From contig MU859203.1 of the NCBI GenBank assembly GCA_033297205.1, positions 1 to 64,000 on the forward strand: a stretch of 64,000 nt of DNA, written 5' to 3'. The first letter of the stretch is position 1. Each line of letters opens with the position of its first letter. The translations under genes were made by a program, and so were the position numbers. This DNA is from Pseudoneurospora amorphoporcata. Its lineage: Eukaryota; Ascomycota; Sordariomycetes; Sordariales; Sordariaceae. Under the pieces are notes generated by a model that did no database searches, was not told the DNA's origin, and was given only the letters and a program-made list of their open reading frames with translations. Below are positions 1-10,453 of the stretch, in pieces.

Positions 1-841
1 CGCCGGGCATTCATAAGGCTGATGCCAGGCGTTGAGGCTCTGCTAAGCCTCGGCAACCCTAACCTAAAACTGTGGGCAAATGTCCGTGTGACATCCAACG
101 AGTATAGAACGGTTTCAGTATTAGATCGGTCATTTTGGATTATGATACTCTGTCACTCTGTATCAAGAGGGGCGCCAAAGTGGGCGTTAGCGTGAAACAT
201 AGCAAAAACATTCGCTAGAGAGGGGCTAGGGGAGATGGAGGAAGGTGTTCTATGGATGAACTGGTCTGATAGGGATGTGATGGAAGCTGAATGGAATGAC
301 AGTAGAAGTCGCATCAAGTTGACAGAGGTCTAGGGTTCTTGAGGTTATAAAGGCGGTTCTTTGTTGTCATGGACAAGATACCTATATAGAACAAGGGGGT
401 TGTTCCACGATACAAGCAAGGTAGCCGGAAACACATGTTGTAGATTCCTCGGTGAAAGAAAAAGTGGATATCTTACATCTGGATCATAAAAAATGGCGTT
501 GTGCTGAGACATGAGATCTCAGAAACTGAGTCGGATGCATTTCATATGTGCATGATTCTTGTCTTGAGTCACGGGATCAGCATTGTGTTCATCCTACATG
601 GCGTCGTGACAGCATTATCTGGTATTAAGATACCACACCCATCGAAGTCGGAAACGACGGATTCCAATGAACGTCCCAGGCTATAAAGCATGTCCATCGT
701 TAGTATCTACCTACTTTCCCGCAACATTGGTATGACTGACGCGTAGTTGTATTGACAAGATGGAGGTGCCTCAGAGAAGAATGATTTGGACACTTCGAAA
801 TGACTTGATTCAAGCTACACCATCCGTCCCTTGGTCATTTC
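1..841. other. Intergenic, nothing recognised
   Basis: No reading frame with coding character is visible on either strand; the longest frames are about 60 codons with no splice signals that would extend them. I see no tRNA boxes or long repeats. Confidence 0.5.
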
Positions 842-1136
842 TCATCGATACGCCTCGTATTCGTTGATCAGATTGTCATATATGACGGTGAAAGTCTTGT
901 CAGTCACCTGCGTCTTGAAAATCTCGGTGCCGACCGCCTCGGTGTAGACGTTGACGGCAACCTGCAAGACGTAATCGTTGATTTCTGCTGCTTTGGGCTT
1001 CTGATGGGTGATTGATTCTCTCGACTGTTGTGAAGGAGAAAGCGTTAGAAAGTGCCTCGATTGACGCCAGCTGACGAGGGGCAGATGAAAGTACGACTTA
1101 CTCATTTTTGATGAGATCAGTTTCGGACTTGAACAT
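842..1136 (-). pseudogene. Broken copy 1 of the left-end tandem family
   Basis: Putative exon 1 is 1102-1136 and exon 2 is 842-1024, separated by a well-formed 77-nt intron (GTAAGT donor, TTTCTAAC branch, ACAACAG acceptor; 1025-1101). Joining them puts exon 2 in a frame that soon reaches a stop. The frame that resembles the other copies (PKAAEIND..., then VTDKTFTVIYDNL) is a different one and ends at 842. That segment aligns with AAKRIGYAIG...YTDQELKDTIWAYL in the copy at 1851-2894. The intron start and end are nearly identical to those of that copy. I do not recognise the family. The downstream half present in the intact copy at 3501-4135 is missing, so this is most simply a truncated, frameshifted paralog. 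Confidence 0.55.
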
Positions 1137-1850
1137 CTTAATGGAATGTTTTCGAGATAAGCGAGAGAAGTTGGTTGGCCGGTAGGGTGCTTGTGGTTTT
1201 TCAAGGAAAGAATTTAGAACCAGAGAGATTGCGGAGGGGAAGTGCTTACCTTGTGTCCAGGCTGAGGTGAATGGCACATGCATATGCCGGAGACCAATAA
1301 AAAGACGGACATGCGCCGTACGATCGGGACCTGAAAACCTGAACAGATAGGTAGGTAGGTACTCGGTACCTATATGCATCTGTTTGTTCAGAATGTCTAA
1401 AGGCCGGAGACCTAAAATAAAAACAAAAAAAAGCAATGCGCCTAATACGAGGGAACTAAAAACCTGAACGAAATTTCTCCAAATCCATCTAGTCCACAGA
1501 TATCGAATTCACCGGGAATGTGTGTGTTGTGATCAAGATGCTCATCGGCAGCATGCAATAAGCACGTCACTACGGTATGAAGCACTTTGTGTACGCTGGC
1601 CAGGTATCTCAAACAATGAGTCTATCGAGCAACGGTGAATATAGAGGTTCACGAAATGATGTGTTCGTTTTTGTCTACCGAACTTCTACCCGGGTGTCCA
1701 TGTCCTTTCTTCATTAGAACTCCAACCATGACAATATTCCCTTTACGCCTTTTCCAGTCCCAGTCTCGAGTTTCAATTGGCGCAAGATGCCATCTTTTGA
1801 CACGATTCCCCGCGGAAGGCCATCTTCATTCCTGGTCTTTAGAGAAGCTC
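1137..1850. other. Spacer between family copies 1 and 2
   Basis: About 0.7 kb with no supported gene. It holds a short GGTA-type microsatellite near 1349-1362 and nothing else that I recognise. Confidence 0.4.
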
Positions 1851-2894
1851 CTAGGACGAAGCATCCGACACCGACCCTCCCTCGCTGGTCTCGGTGATGA
1901 CGCTGACTATAACAGCAAGTTGGCTCTATCCAGACCACCAGTTATTTGCTTTGTCTTTGCTCTTTTGGGCGGCACTTACCAAGGTCGTCGCGGTCTACAT
2001 TGTGGTCCAAAAGATTCTCGTCGCCGACGTTGAACTCGGGCAGATCGACAGGCCAGAAATGGTCGTCGACAAAATTACCATCTTCAAGAAAGAAATCGCC
2101 TTCGTCAACGACATCCTCAACCTCCGGCTGGACGTCGGCAGATTGCGAGAGCTCCCTCTCTGTATCGCACATGTTAGTCAGCTTAATGGTACTACCTATA
2201 TTGGTAATAGGCATTCCTAGTCCAGATATGGCGAGAGATTTACCGATGATGGTGAGGAGAATATCGCGGCAGAGGGTCTCCCTGTGAGCGAGCTGAGTAA
2301 ACTCCTCGGCAGTGAGAGCGTTGTCCTTCTCCTGTCGAACAACGTTACGGTAGTTGAGGACGGTGGCCTTGAGTGTCTCTAGGGTCTAAACGCCCTGCAG
2401 CATCGCGATACCAACGACGCCGAACGCATACCCAATGTGCTGCAGGGTTGCTTTTGGCGTTGAGCTCAAGCTCTGAGCAGAACTGGTCAGCTAGATGTAC
2501 TAGTAGTCGGCGGGGGTTTAGGTAGAGATTCATACCGATGACGGCGCAGAGCATATCCCGACAGAGGAGCTCCCTGTAGCCGATCAATGCGATCTGTTCG
2601 GCGGTCTCAGACAGGGCCAGTTGCTGTCTCTGGGTGGCCAAATAGGCCCAAATGGTGTCCTTGAGCTCTTGGTCGGTGTAGCCATCCTGGATGGCGATAC
2701 CAATGGAGCCAATCGCGTAGCCGATACGCTTCGCGGCGGGGAAGGGAGGTTATGGGCATGCTTATCGCATCTCTCGACTGTTGTGGGGGAGGAAGTATTA
2801 GCAAGTGCCACTGTCGGCTTCGCCTGTTGATTTCAGGTGAGAGGGGCAGATGAAAGTACGACTTACTCATAGAGATGATTTTGTTGGTAGACAT
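1851..2894 (-). pseudogene. Broken copy 2 of the left-end tandem family, with internal duplication
   Basis: Exon 1 (2867-2894, starting MSTNKIISM) is 28 nt and ends in phase 1, as in the intact copy at 3501-4135. The 89-nt intron (2778-2866) is well formed. After it the family-like frame (AAKRIGYAIG, then QELKDTIWAYLATQ) is reached only through a frameshift. The unit ends LCRDMLCAVIG followed by a GTATGA intron. A second, related unit then begins about 289 bp further on (HIGYAFGVVGIAM, LCRDILLTIIG) and carries an in-frame TAG between its two halves. The tail (SADVQPEVEDVVDEGD) matches SADVQKEVDGEGDEEED of the intact copy. A last intron at 1907-1979 leads to a short exon ending at 1851. The stop and frameshift make this a pseudogene unless the assembly is wrong. 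Function unknown. Confidence 0.6.
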
Positions 2895-3500
2895 GGAGGG
2901 CGACACCGTGTATGATTCTTGTGTGGAAGTGTTGGGACGAAGAGAGATGGTCGTTTGGCGAGTGCAAGTTTGGTTGAGTTGCAAGTTGTGTTTTGGAAAG
3001 AGGAAATTTGGAAATGTGAAAGAGCAAAAGATTGAGGCCATCTTATAGCGGGTGTTCCATAGCTTAGGCCCATTTGGCAGGCACTAATCGTCCAGGTTGG
3101 CGGGTTGGTGGTTTCCTTCACTTCAATTTCAGTGGGTCCAGGTTGACGGGACAGATAGCCTGGTCATAGGTCTCTCGATGGTTGTTCGTCGCTCTCACAT
3201 TCCAAGAGGCGAACGTACGTAACTAGGGAGATAGGTATTCAATGGCCACAAAACGAGATCAAGATGACTAGAGTTCAATGGCAGGTGAAGATGGGGGATA
3301 GAATGTAGTAAGGGCAGTAAGAATTCAAGGCAATCTTTCGACGCTTCAATTGAGAAAGTGCAAAGAGCGAAAAGGACATAACGTGATTGTTTAGTTCGGC
3401 TGGCAAGTAACACTCGTCATTTGGCTGAACGCCGTATCGCAACCATATCTGTCAGGCCCAAATGATTCATGACCTCCCTCGCTCGGTTCTCACTGAAAAC
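2895..3500. other. Spacer between family copies 2 and 3
   Basis: Contains the presumed promoter of the copy starting at 2894 and the 3' flank of the copy ending at 3501. No additional gene or repeat seen. Confidence 0.4.
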
Positions 3501-4135
3501 TCAGACAAGAACGTAGTCCTCCTCCTCGTCGCCCTCCCCGTCAACCTCCTTCTGAACATCAGCTGTAACAAACAGGTTAGTATCTCTCAGGAAGTCGCCC
3601 CGCTATTACACTCTTCAGATGTTTGTACTTACCAGAGGAATCCTTCTCCTCGACCTCCACCAGCTCTCCGAAAACAGGTTCGATGCTGTTGACCAACTGG
3701 TGAGACTCGTCTACCATCTTGTACACCAGAGCTTCATTACATGTTAGAGAGAGATAGGACAGACAAGGAGGCCATATGCAGGTAGCCTCACCTTCGAGGA
3801 TGTCCACAACTTCGAGACACAAGCAGTATCGATAACCGATATCCTCGGAGTGCGCAGAGGCAGCGTCGCGCGGGCACTTTTTTGCCAGGGACCTCCTGTA
3901 GTCCCAGACGATTTTCCTCAAGTTCCTAAGCCCCTTGAGGTCATAGGGCTGGCGTAAGGTAGCCAGAACTATGGCTCTAGCGATTTTAATCCTGCCATGC
4001 CTGAAAGCGAGCTCCGCGGGGTCAAAGGCCTTGACTGTAGATGAAACGGTTAGCAATGACCAAGAAAGTAGTGAGACAAGGGTGAAATCGAGGATGAGTC
4101 AACTTACTCTTCTGGACAATCGGGTGGTCGGACAT
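3501..4135 (-). CDS. Unrecognised small protein, intact copy 3 of the tandem family
   Basis: Four exons: 4108-4135, 3792-4034, 3633-3731 and 3501-3562. The joined length is 432 nt, giving 143 aa. All three introns (73, 60 and 70 nt) have GT...AG ends, and the first and last begin GTAAGT. The protein starts MSDHPIVQKIKAFDPAELAF, is moderately basic in the first half and ends in a strongly acidic tail (EVDGEGDEEEDYVLV). No signal peptide, membrane segment or known domain is visible. It shares exon-1 length, intron phase, the LCLEVVDILEG segment before intron 2, and the SADVQ..EV tail with the broken copy at 1851-2894, and aligns more loosely with 5425-5797. The consistent frame across four exons argues that it is a real gene. 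I do not recognise the family and assign no function. Confidence 0.65.
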
Positions 4136-5424
4136 CTTGACACCCGACTGAGTCTTGTGCTGGGTTTCTTGTGATATGAGAAGGTTTCAAGTTGGACATT
4201 GTGGGCTAAGTCTTGATCGCGCTGTGGTTATACGATGTTTGAAAGGTCCTTGCAAAGGATTAGAAGTGAGAAAAGAAAGGAAGATAAACCAAAGGGTAGG
4301 TTTATATATCGCGGGTTAGTGAACGGTTTCCATCTGGGTCTAGTCTAGTGAAATGACAACCCGTTTTATTGATCATGGTATGAAGCTGTCAATTCATCTT
4401 TATTACAATAGCAAACGACTGGCGGTTCTACTGGCCGCATAGTGGCTCGAAGTCTCTCAATAGGAGAGATTCAGCTTTCCACAGTCTACCCTGTGTCAGA
4501 TTCACTCAACTTCGAGTCAATTAAAGGGGAGCAATGCTTTCAATGGCTTTGAGAGGAAAGATAGAGGTACCTATTGTCTTTACCCCAGAAGCTGTGTAAT
4601 GGTCACTCATTATAGTCAAGATGAAATCTCTTCGAAACTTCCATCGTTCAGATGAAGAAATGTTTCAGGTGTTGCAGGGCGCCGCATGAGGACACATACA
4701 GGTTTCTTGTTCAAAAATCGATATTATGAGACAAACTTGAGGAAGAAGTGATGGGTCTGCAGGGAAACTCAGGTACCTTGGTCAAGTGGAATGGGTCGTT
4801 CGCTCTTGCTTGCTGTTTGGTTGAAACGATCTTGGACCACAGGGACAAAGAAGGCGAGAGAGAGAAGGATGTTGTATTGAAGAAGGAAACAGAGTTACGA
4901 ACGATCGCGGGGAAAAAGCTAGCTAAGCGTGGTGGTGCTGGGAAGAAGTGGGCCCAGCCCGGCAGGCACGGCTGACCGTGAGCCGGCTGGGCACAAGAAA
5001 CGATGATGTGATAAGTGTCGAAATAAGGAAAGTACCCGCAAAGAAGGAGAGGAGGCAAGAAATGAAGTAGGGCGGATTTAATTGTCCGAGAAACTGGAAA
5101 GGGTGATCAGTAATCAGGACGACACCCCAATTGAGTGGAAATCGTCAATATGGAACTTGACGCTAAGTGCCTGATGCTGTCATGCTGATAGAGGCTGGTT
5201 CATGGTTCCAAATGGTAACCACAACAGCACGCTCCTTCTGTCCTTCATCTTTGGCGTACTTCATGGCATCTCCATTCCCAGCGGCAATTTCGCTTAGGGT
5301 TTTTGGTCTCTTTTGCATTTTCCCATCTTCTCCATCCTACATCTCCACCCCTCCCTGGTTCAATCTCCAAAGTCCAAAGTTCAACCCTCCATCCCACCTC
5401 GACATCGCCTGGCGGCTTCGGGGG
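4136..5424. other. Intergenic, nothing recognised
   Basis: About 1.3 kb between family copies 3 and 4. Open frames of 75-115 codons overlap on both strands near 4711-5058 but lack splice signals, family resemblance and codon bias, so no gene is called. Confidence 0.4.
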
Positions 5425-5797
5425 TTAAATTCTTGGAAGCGCCCATTGTTTGTGATCTAGCACCTCGATAATCGTATGCCAGAGCAGAATCCTCTGTTTG
5501 TGTTTTGCCCTCATAGGACCACTGAAATTCCTTCCCAGCGAATGTTCATATTGATTTATGGCGAGATCTCTGAGCCACTTGAGGCCTTTCCGCAGTGACT
5601 CAATGGCGAACTCAACGACTGCCCTGGCCATGGTCATGTGTCTATGCTTGTTGATGATTGAGGCGGGAGAGTTGGCAAAATCGTTGACTGAGGAGTGAGT
5701 AGGGTAAATTGTCAGTGGCAGGATAGACATGGAGCCTTGAAGAAGGTATAGACGACTTGCCCATTTTGATGGCTTGGCTTTTGGTTGTTAAGCCCAT
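5425..5797 (-). CDS. Unrecognised small protein, copy 4 of the tandem family (GC-AG intron)
   Basis: Exon 1 (5761-5797) reads MGLTTKSQAIKM and ends in phase 1; exon 2 (5425-5687) begins after CTCAG. The 73-nt intron has a GCAAGT donor, the usual minor GC-AG type. With this donor the joined frame is exactly 300 nt (99 aa); there is no GT donor nearby. The product is basic and probably helical (ARAVVEFAIESLRKGLKWL). It aligns with ARAIVLATLRQ...GLRNLRKIVWDY of the intact copy at 3501-4135. The C-terminal acidic exons of that copy are absent: the frame stops soon after the point where the sister gene has its second intron. It may be a shortened functional paralog or an early pseudogene. Function unknown. 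Confidence 0.5.
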
Positions 5798-6808
5798 TTT
5801 CAGATTGTCAGGTCGCAACTCGCGAGATCCTCTGGTTGTCACTGATTCAATTTGTTGTGAGCGGTGAAAAAGAAGATTTTTTTCGACAAGCATGAGAAAA
5901 CTGGAGGAGAAAGACTTCGATGGAACACGAACTTTGAATGGGATTCTTGGGAAATATAACTTGACATCTCCACGCAGTGAAAGAATGGTCGAAAAGAGGA
6001 CATGACTTGTGCTCGTTGAACCTAAGCTCACAAGACAATATTAAATAGACGAATCATGACCGCTCGTAAGCCTCAGGTGATGGGAAACACCAGGTATCAT
6101 TGTTACAACCCTGCCTGCGGGTGCTTCAGCTCTTAAAACAAAGTCGCCCGGAAACTTCCGAACAGCCAGTTGATTTACCATAGCGCCTCATCGCGATTGG
6201 GATAAATTGCAGGATGGAAGTGCTTTGTGAACGAAAATGCCATTACTACTCCAGATGAGGAGTTGCAGAGTCGCAGATTTTGGATGGTTGAAACATCGGT
6301 GTAGCTTGTTCGTCGCGATAAGTGGCATTAGAAAACCAATGGGACAGCCGTTTTTTATAGTAAGGAATTCGGGTTTGAATTGACACAGGCTTGTCAACGT
6401 CAATCTAAGATGACCAAAACACAAACTTTGGAGTTTGCGGCTTGCCTGATTGCCACACCATGTTTTGCGTGACCGAAAAGAAAAGCACTACGTGATTCCT
6501 CCTGCCTAGCATGGAGTCAATATCAGCCTTGGAACACGAGTGTCATATCACTTGAACCAAGCAAGCTTTTCATGGCAGCGCTTTTGGCACTGAAGGAAGG
6601 AGATACTCTGAGGCCGTGACGCTTGCTTATCTCGTTCAGGAATGGCTTGAAAAGACCAGCTTGAGAGGGTTAGGGTCAACTGTGGTAGCAGAGACCAGGC
6701 TCGCCAGGGTACGGTCGGCGATGTCTCGCAGATGACGATGAATCCGCAGGAGAGAAGTAGTGGCCGTCAGCTAGGCAAGAGGCGGATAGCAATGGCCAAG
6801 AGGGAAAA

Positions 6809-6840
<32 letters not shown>

Positions 6841-7240
6841 AAAAAAATGAAGCTCAAGATCTTGAGGAAGGACTAGGAATTCCAAGGTATCCTGTCTTCC
6901 TGAATTCCTCGCATATGCCATTGAGATTCGAGAGCAAGGGTTATAAGTTCAGCTGGGTCGTCCGAACCGCTACCTTTGCACAGACATCATCACCGGCCGA
7001 ACACCCGTCACGCTGGGTGTCCCGAACTTGATTTTGGAGGACACTTGGGTCAGCTGGGTAGTGATATCTTACCGTCCGAGAGCACGGCCAGTAATGGAGA
7101 CTATGGAGTCAACGACGTTCCTCCACGCTCGCCCTTCTGGGGCTGTGAGTAATTTTTTATTACTTTTTTTAAAGAAGAAAGACGAACATTTTCAAAAGCA
7201 AAGCAAAAAGATAACTGTGGCTCGGGGGCAGACAATTCTC
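5798..7240. other. Intergenic with poly-A tract
   Basis: About 1.4 kb without a supported gene. A homopurine run of 43 nt at 6805-6847 (all A except one G) is the only striking element. A minus frame at 6188-6424 has no recognisable features. Confidence 0.45.
6805..6847. repeat. Poly-A tract
   Basis: Forty-two A residues interrupted by one G at 6828. It lies about 430 bp beyond the 3' end of the tRNA-Lys gene. It could be slippage-expanded homopolymer or the tail of an old retro-insertion; no element body is recognisable upstream. Confidence 0.8.
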
Positions 7241-7248
7241 AAAAAAAA
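7241..7248 (-). terminator. Pol III T-run after tRNA-Lys
   Basis: Eight A on the plus strand read as T8 downstream of the tRNA at 7276-7348, a standard RNA polymerase III terminator about 27 nt after the gene. Confidence 0.7.
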
Positions 7249-7275
7249 GAAGATGTTGTCGAACATCGGGAATTG

Positions 7276-7348
7276 AGCCCGACGTGGGGGTCGAACCCAC
7301 AACCTTGAGATTAAGAGTCTCACGCTCTACCGATTGAGCTAGCCGGGC
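7276..7348 (-). tRNA. tRNA-Lys (CTT), no intron
   Basis: The 73-nt minus-strand sequence folds as a complete cloverleaf. The acceptor stem pairs GCCCGGC with GTCGGGC. The D arm (A box) is TAGCTCAATCGGTAGAGC, the anticodon stem/loop is GAGACTCTTAATCTC with CTT at the centre, and the T arm (B box) is GTGGGTTCGACCCCCAC. CTT reads AAG, the favoured lysine codon in the GC-rich genes here. A T8 run follows. Confidence 0.95.
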
Positions 7349-10300
7349 GGTGTTTAACCGCCAGTTTGTTGTTGGAATCGGCGCCCAGGCGTGCGCGTCA
7401 AGAAGACATTCCTTGATTTGGATTTTGGATGTTGAACGAAGCATATCAATTTGACGCCTGTCGTGAGGTGGCAACATCTTGATCGCCCATAAGTCGTAAG
7501 ACTTCAGCCCCGCAAACAATGCCAATGTGACCTTCAGATTATTTGAAGTCAAACAGATACAGGAGCGGACCCGGCGGAAATCGCAAACAGCCAGAAGCGC
7601 AAGGACCTCATAAGGGGCGGATGACCCGTCCGAACTACAAAGCGCAAAGAGCCAAGGAAGTGCACTGAAATTGGCATGGATCGAGGAATTCGCCCGTGAC
7701 AGCTACTCCGAGTTTTTCTTTGATCCCCAAGCTAGGGACTGATCCCACCTTCGGTCCACGCGCTGGTCTTTTTCTCCCAGCCTCATGAACGGCACGAGCT
7801 CAGCGGCTGGTTGGCAGTGTTGGGTACCGTATTGGCCAAGCGGATGCAGATATCTTGCTATGACCGGGACGTGGATGCAATGGAATCGTGGAGCTTATGC
7901 TCAAATTAGCTGGAAACCTGAGCTGAATATCCAAGCCAGAACCGAAGATTGAGAGAGGGACATGCCCCTGGTGATACACTGGCCAGGCACACTCGGAAGC
8001 AGGAACCAAACGGGGAAAGAAACTCGCATAATTGTTGTCCAGGTCCATCGTTTCAAGCATATGCTGACAACGATAACCGCCCGTTCTGTGTCACGGGCGA
8101 TCTTCCGGGCCGTCGTCCGTGTAGGGGTTTCGGAGGTGGAGGCACAGGGCGAGCCGGAGGCAGTAAGCACGCCCCCGAATCTTTTCGGGCAAGGATCTTT
8201 TATTACAGGCAAGATGCCCACAATTGGAAGAATGCGGACCGAGTTCTGGCCTCGCCCATTTGAGGCTGAAAATGTATTCTCGTTGCCGGATTCCGAAGCA
8301 AATTAGCTGACCAGAGGTGAGTTCGAACTTGTTGTCAGATTACGCACCCGAATACCTGAAGCTGTCGTCGTTAATTAGTTCCTTTGCTGGACCGTTCGAG
8401 ACCCGGAGTAATCCCCGATCCGTGTCTTCTCCGCATTCCGGATCCAGATTTCCTGGGATCGTAATCGCGTGTCTTTGTCTTTGCCGCTGAGATCCCACCA
8501 TGCGAAAAATGCGTTGCCAGGATGTTCTTTGTTGCATTATCAGCTAGAGCCCAGGAGATCTAGCTCCCGTTTGTTACAAAATCTCCCCGTGGCGCATGGC
8601 CCAGATCTTCAAACCCGTCTTTCGGTGCAACCGGTGGCGTTGCCCTGACACGCCATTGCTGGGTATGGCCAGGCCTCGGCTACTCTTCAGCCAAGCATGT
8701 CTGCAGCACTGTGGCTTGCTGCCAAAACATCCGACAAAATGCGGTGATTCCAGCATGAAAAGAACCCGAGACAGCTTCAGTTGTAGGCGAAACAACGGTC
8801 CAGATCGAGCCTCCCAGGGCCAAGGCGTTTTGGCCGTCTTGTTGTCTGTAATCTCTCGGTCGGCTACTTCTGCGAATCATGTCTCACGGCTCACGGGACC
8901 GAAAGGGAGAGAGTCCTGAGTTCAGATTGCTTGTGTGACGCGGGGTTGTTGTCCAGACGCGGCGGGTAGAGACATGCGTGCAGATCGCCGTTCGCCGTTC
9001 GCTTGAACAGCGTGAGGAGCGTGGGCAACCCGTTGCATGCCCGCATTCCTTTCTCGGAGACATCGGCTGCATTTGTATATCCCACGCGAGGCTTATGCAA
9101 GGGATGAACAAAGGATTAGTGGCATTCCGATGCCGTCGCGTGCTGCCGGGTGATGGAGGAAGGTACCACCATGTGTGCTTCTTGTGCCAACTCCTTCTCG
9201 AAAGAGTCGAAGGTGCCGGATTGCATTGAATGGCCGCGTCAGAGTCGGCGGCCGACAGATGCAAGGATTTCGACATTTCAGTCGCATGAATTGCTGTTAT
9301 AACCGAGCTGCGTCAATCAAGCAACGCTTCGTGGTTGTTTACCAAGTCAGTTGCTTGTTTGCTCCCTGCTGTGTCACCATCGCTTCTGTCGCTTGTAGTC
9401 GGTCTTCACATTCAGCGAACTCCGACTGGCGAGCTGGAAATCTCGCGTATGACGGTACCGTCTGCGTACTGCAGACATGCAGGCAGAAGTTGTAAGGGCA
9501 GATTAGAATTGCCGCGATTGATCTGGGGTAATTGAGACTGTTGTCAACTGTTGTGGTCAGATTGGGGGGAGAAAATGACCCCGTTGGGCGTATTTGGGTG
9601 CATCACTTCTCGGCCGACGCCCAAACCGTCACAAACAGTCGAGGTGACACGGAACGCCAAGAGGCGAGCATGAGACGTCTGGGCAGTTGCAGGAGGTGCT
9701 GACGACGTCGATGGCATTGTTTGTGTTGCCGACGTCGGTAGGTCGGCCGCCGAGTGCCCGAAAAGAGTGTGCGGGACGGGCTATGTCGGAGGCATTGCCC
9801 ATGTTCGAATGACCGGTATCAGTGCACTCGGTGGTTGTTGTGGTACGTATTCGGGTGCCGGCGCGTACCGCTCGGACGCGGAGGGTACGTGGCATAGCAA
9901 AAAATTGCTGAAATGGTGACGTCGAATTCGTGGCCAGAGATACCCTCAGACGGAACCTGAAGCCTTGGACCAGGTCTCTGGGAACAGCGGTCTGTGAGAT
10001 GCTTCGGCATTGGGCCGTAAACTGTGATTGCCCCTTGTTGGAGGCTTCCCAAATGCAGCCAGCAAGAGACAGCTGAAACAAATCGGAGTCGAGGCCATTT
10101 ATGGCCGAGGTACGTACCTTGGTACTGGTGTAGACAAATGCACGACCGATTAGAATCCGAAAGGAGGAAGCGCTCTCGGATAAAAAAATGCCATGGAGTG
10201 CGCATTACGCGGCACATGGATGTTATCACAATATTGCCCCCCCTTTCCTGACACAATTGGCAATTAATTTAAAAGGTCACGAGGTCTGCTCTCCGCTGCA

Positions 10301-10453
10301 ACCTTACCTCGACCTTCTTTCATGGTCAAGTTTTGTTGAACCCTTGAAGTCGTCTCGCCATCGTCATAAAAGTTCCACGAACACCGACCATCATAGGCCA
10401 GATCAGACTGGATCAAGAAAAGACAACAGAACAGACACCAAATACCGTTCAGT
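7349..10453. other. Large gene-poor stretch
   Basis: About 3.1 kb, the longest interval without a supported gene. Many overlapping open frames of 60-150 codons occur on both strands. They are not extended by convincing introns, carry no recognisable motif and look like chance frames in GC-balanced DNA. The last few hundred bases must hold the promoter of the SDR gene at 10454. Confidence 0.5.

Noticed and set aside
4711..5058. 115-codon minus frame considered as a fifth family copy
   Set aside because: It lacks the short exon 1, the shared intron position and every family motif.
7949..8306. Overlapping plus frames of about 105-115 codons
   Set aside because: No splice extension, no motif, no codon bias; minus frames of similar length overlap, as expected by chance.
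8884..9276. 130-codon minus frame
   Set aside because: Composition is random-like (S/R/H/P rich) and opposite frames are equally open; no domain.
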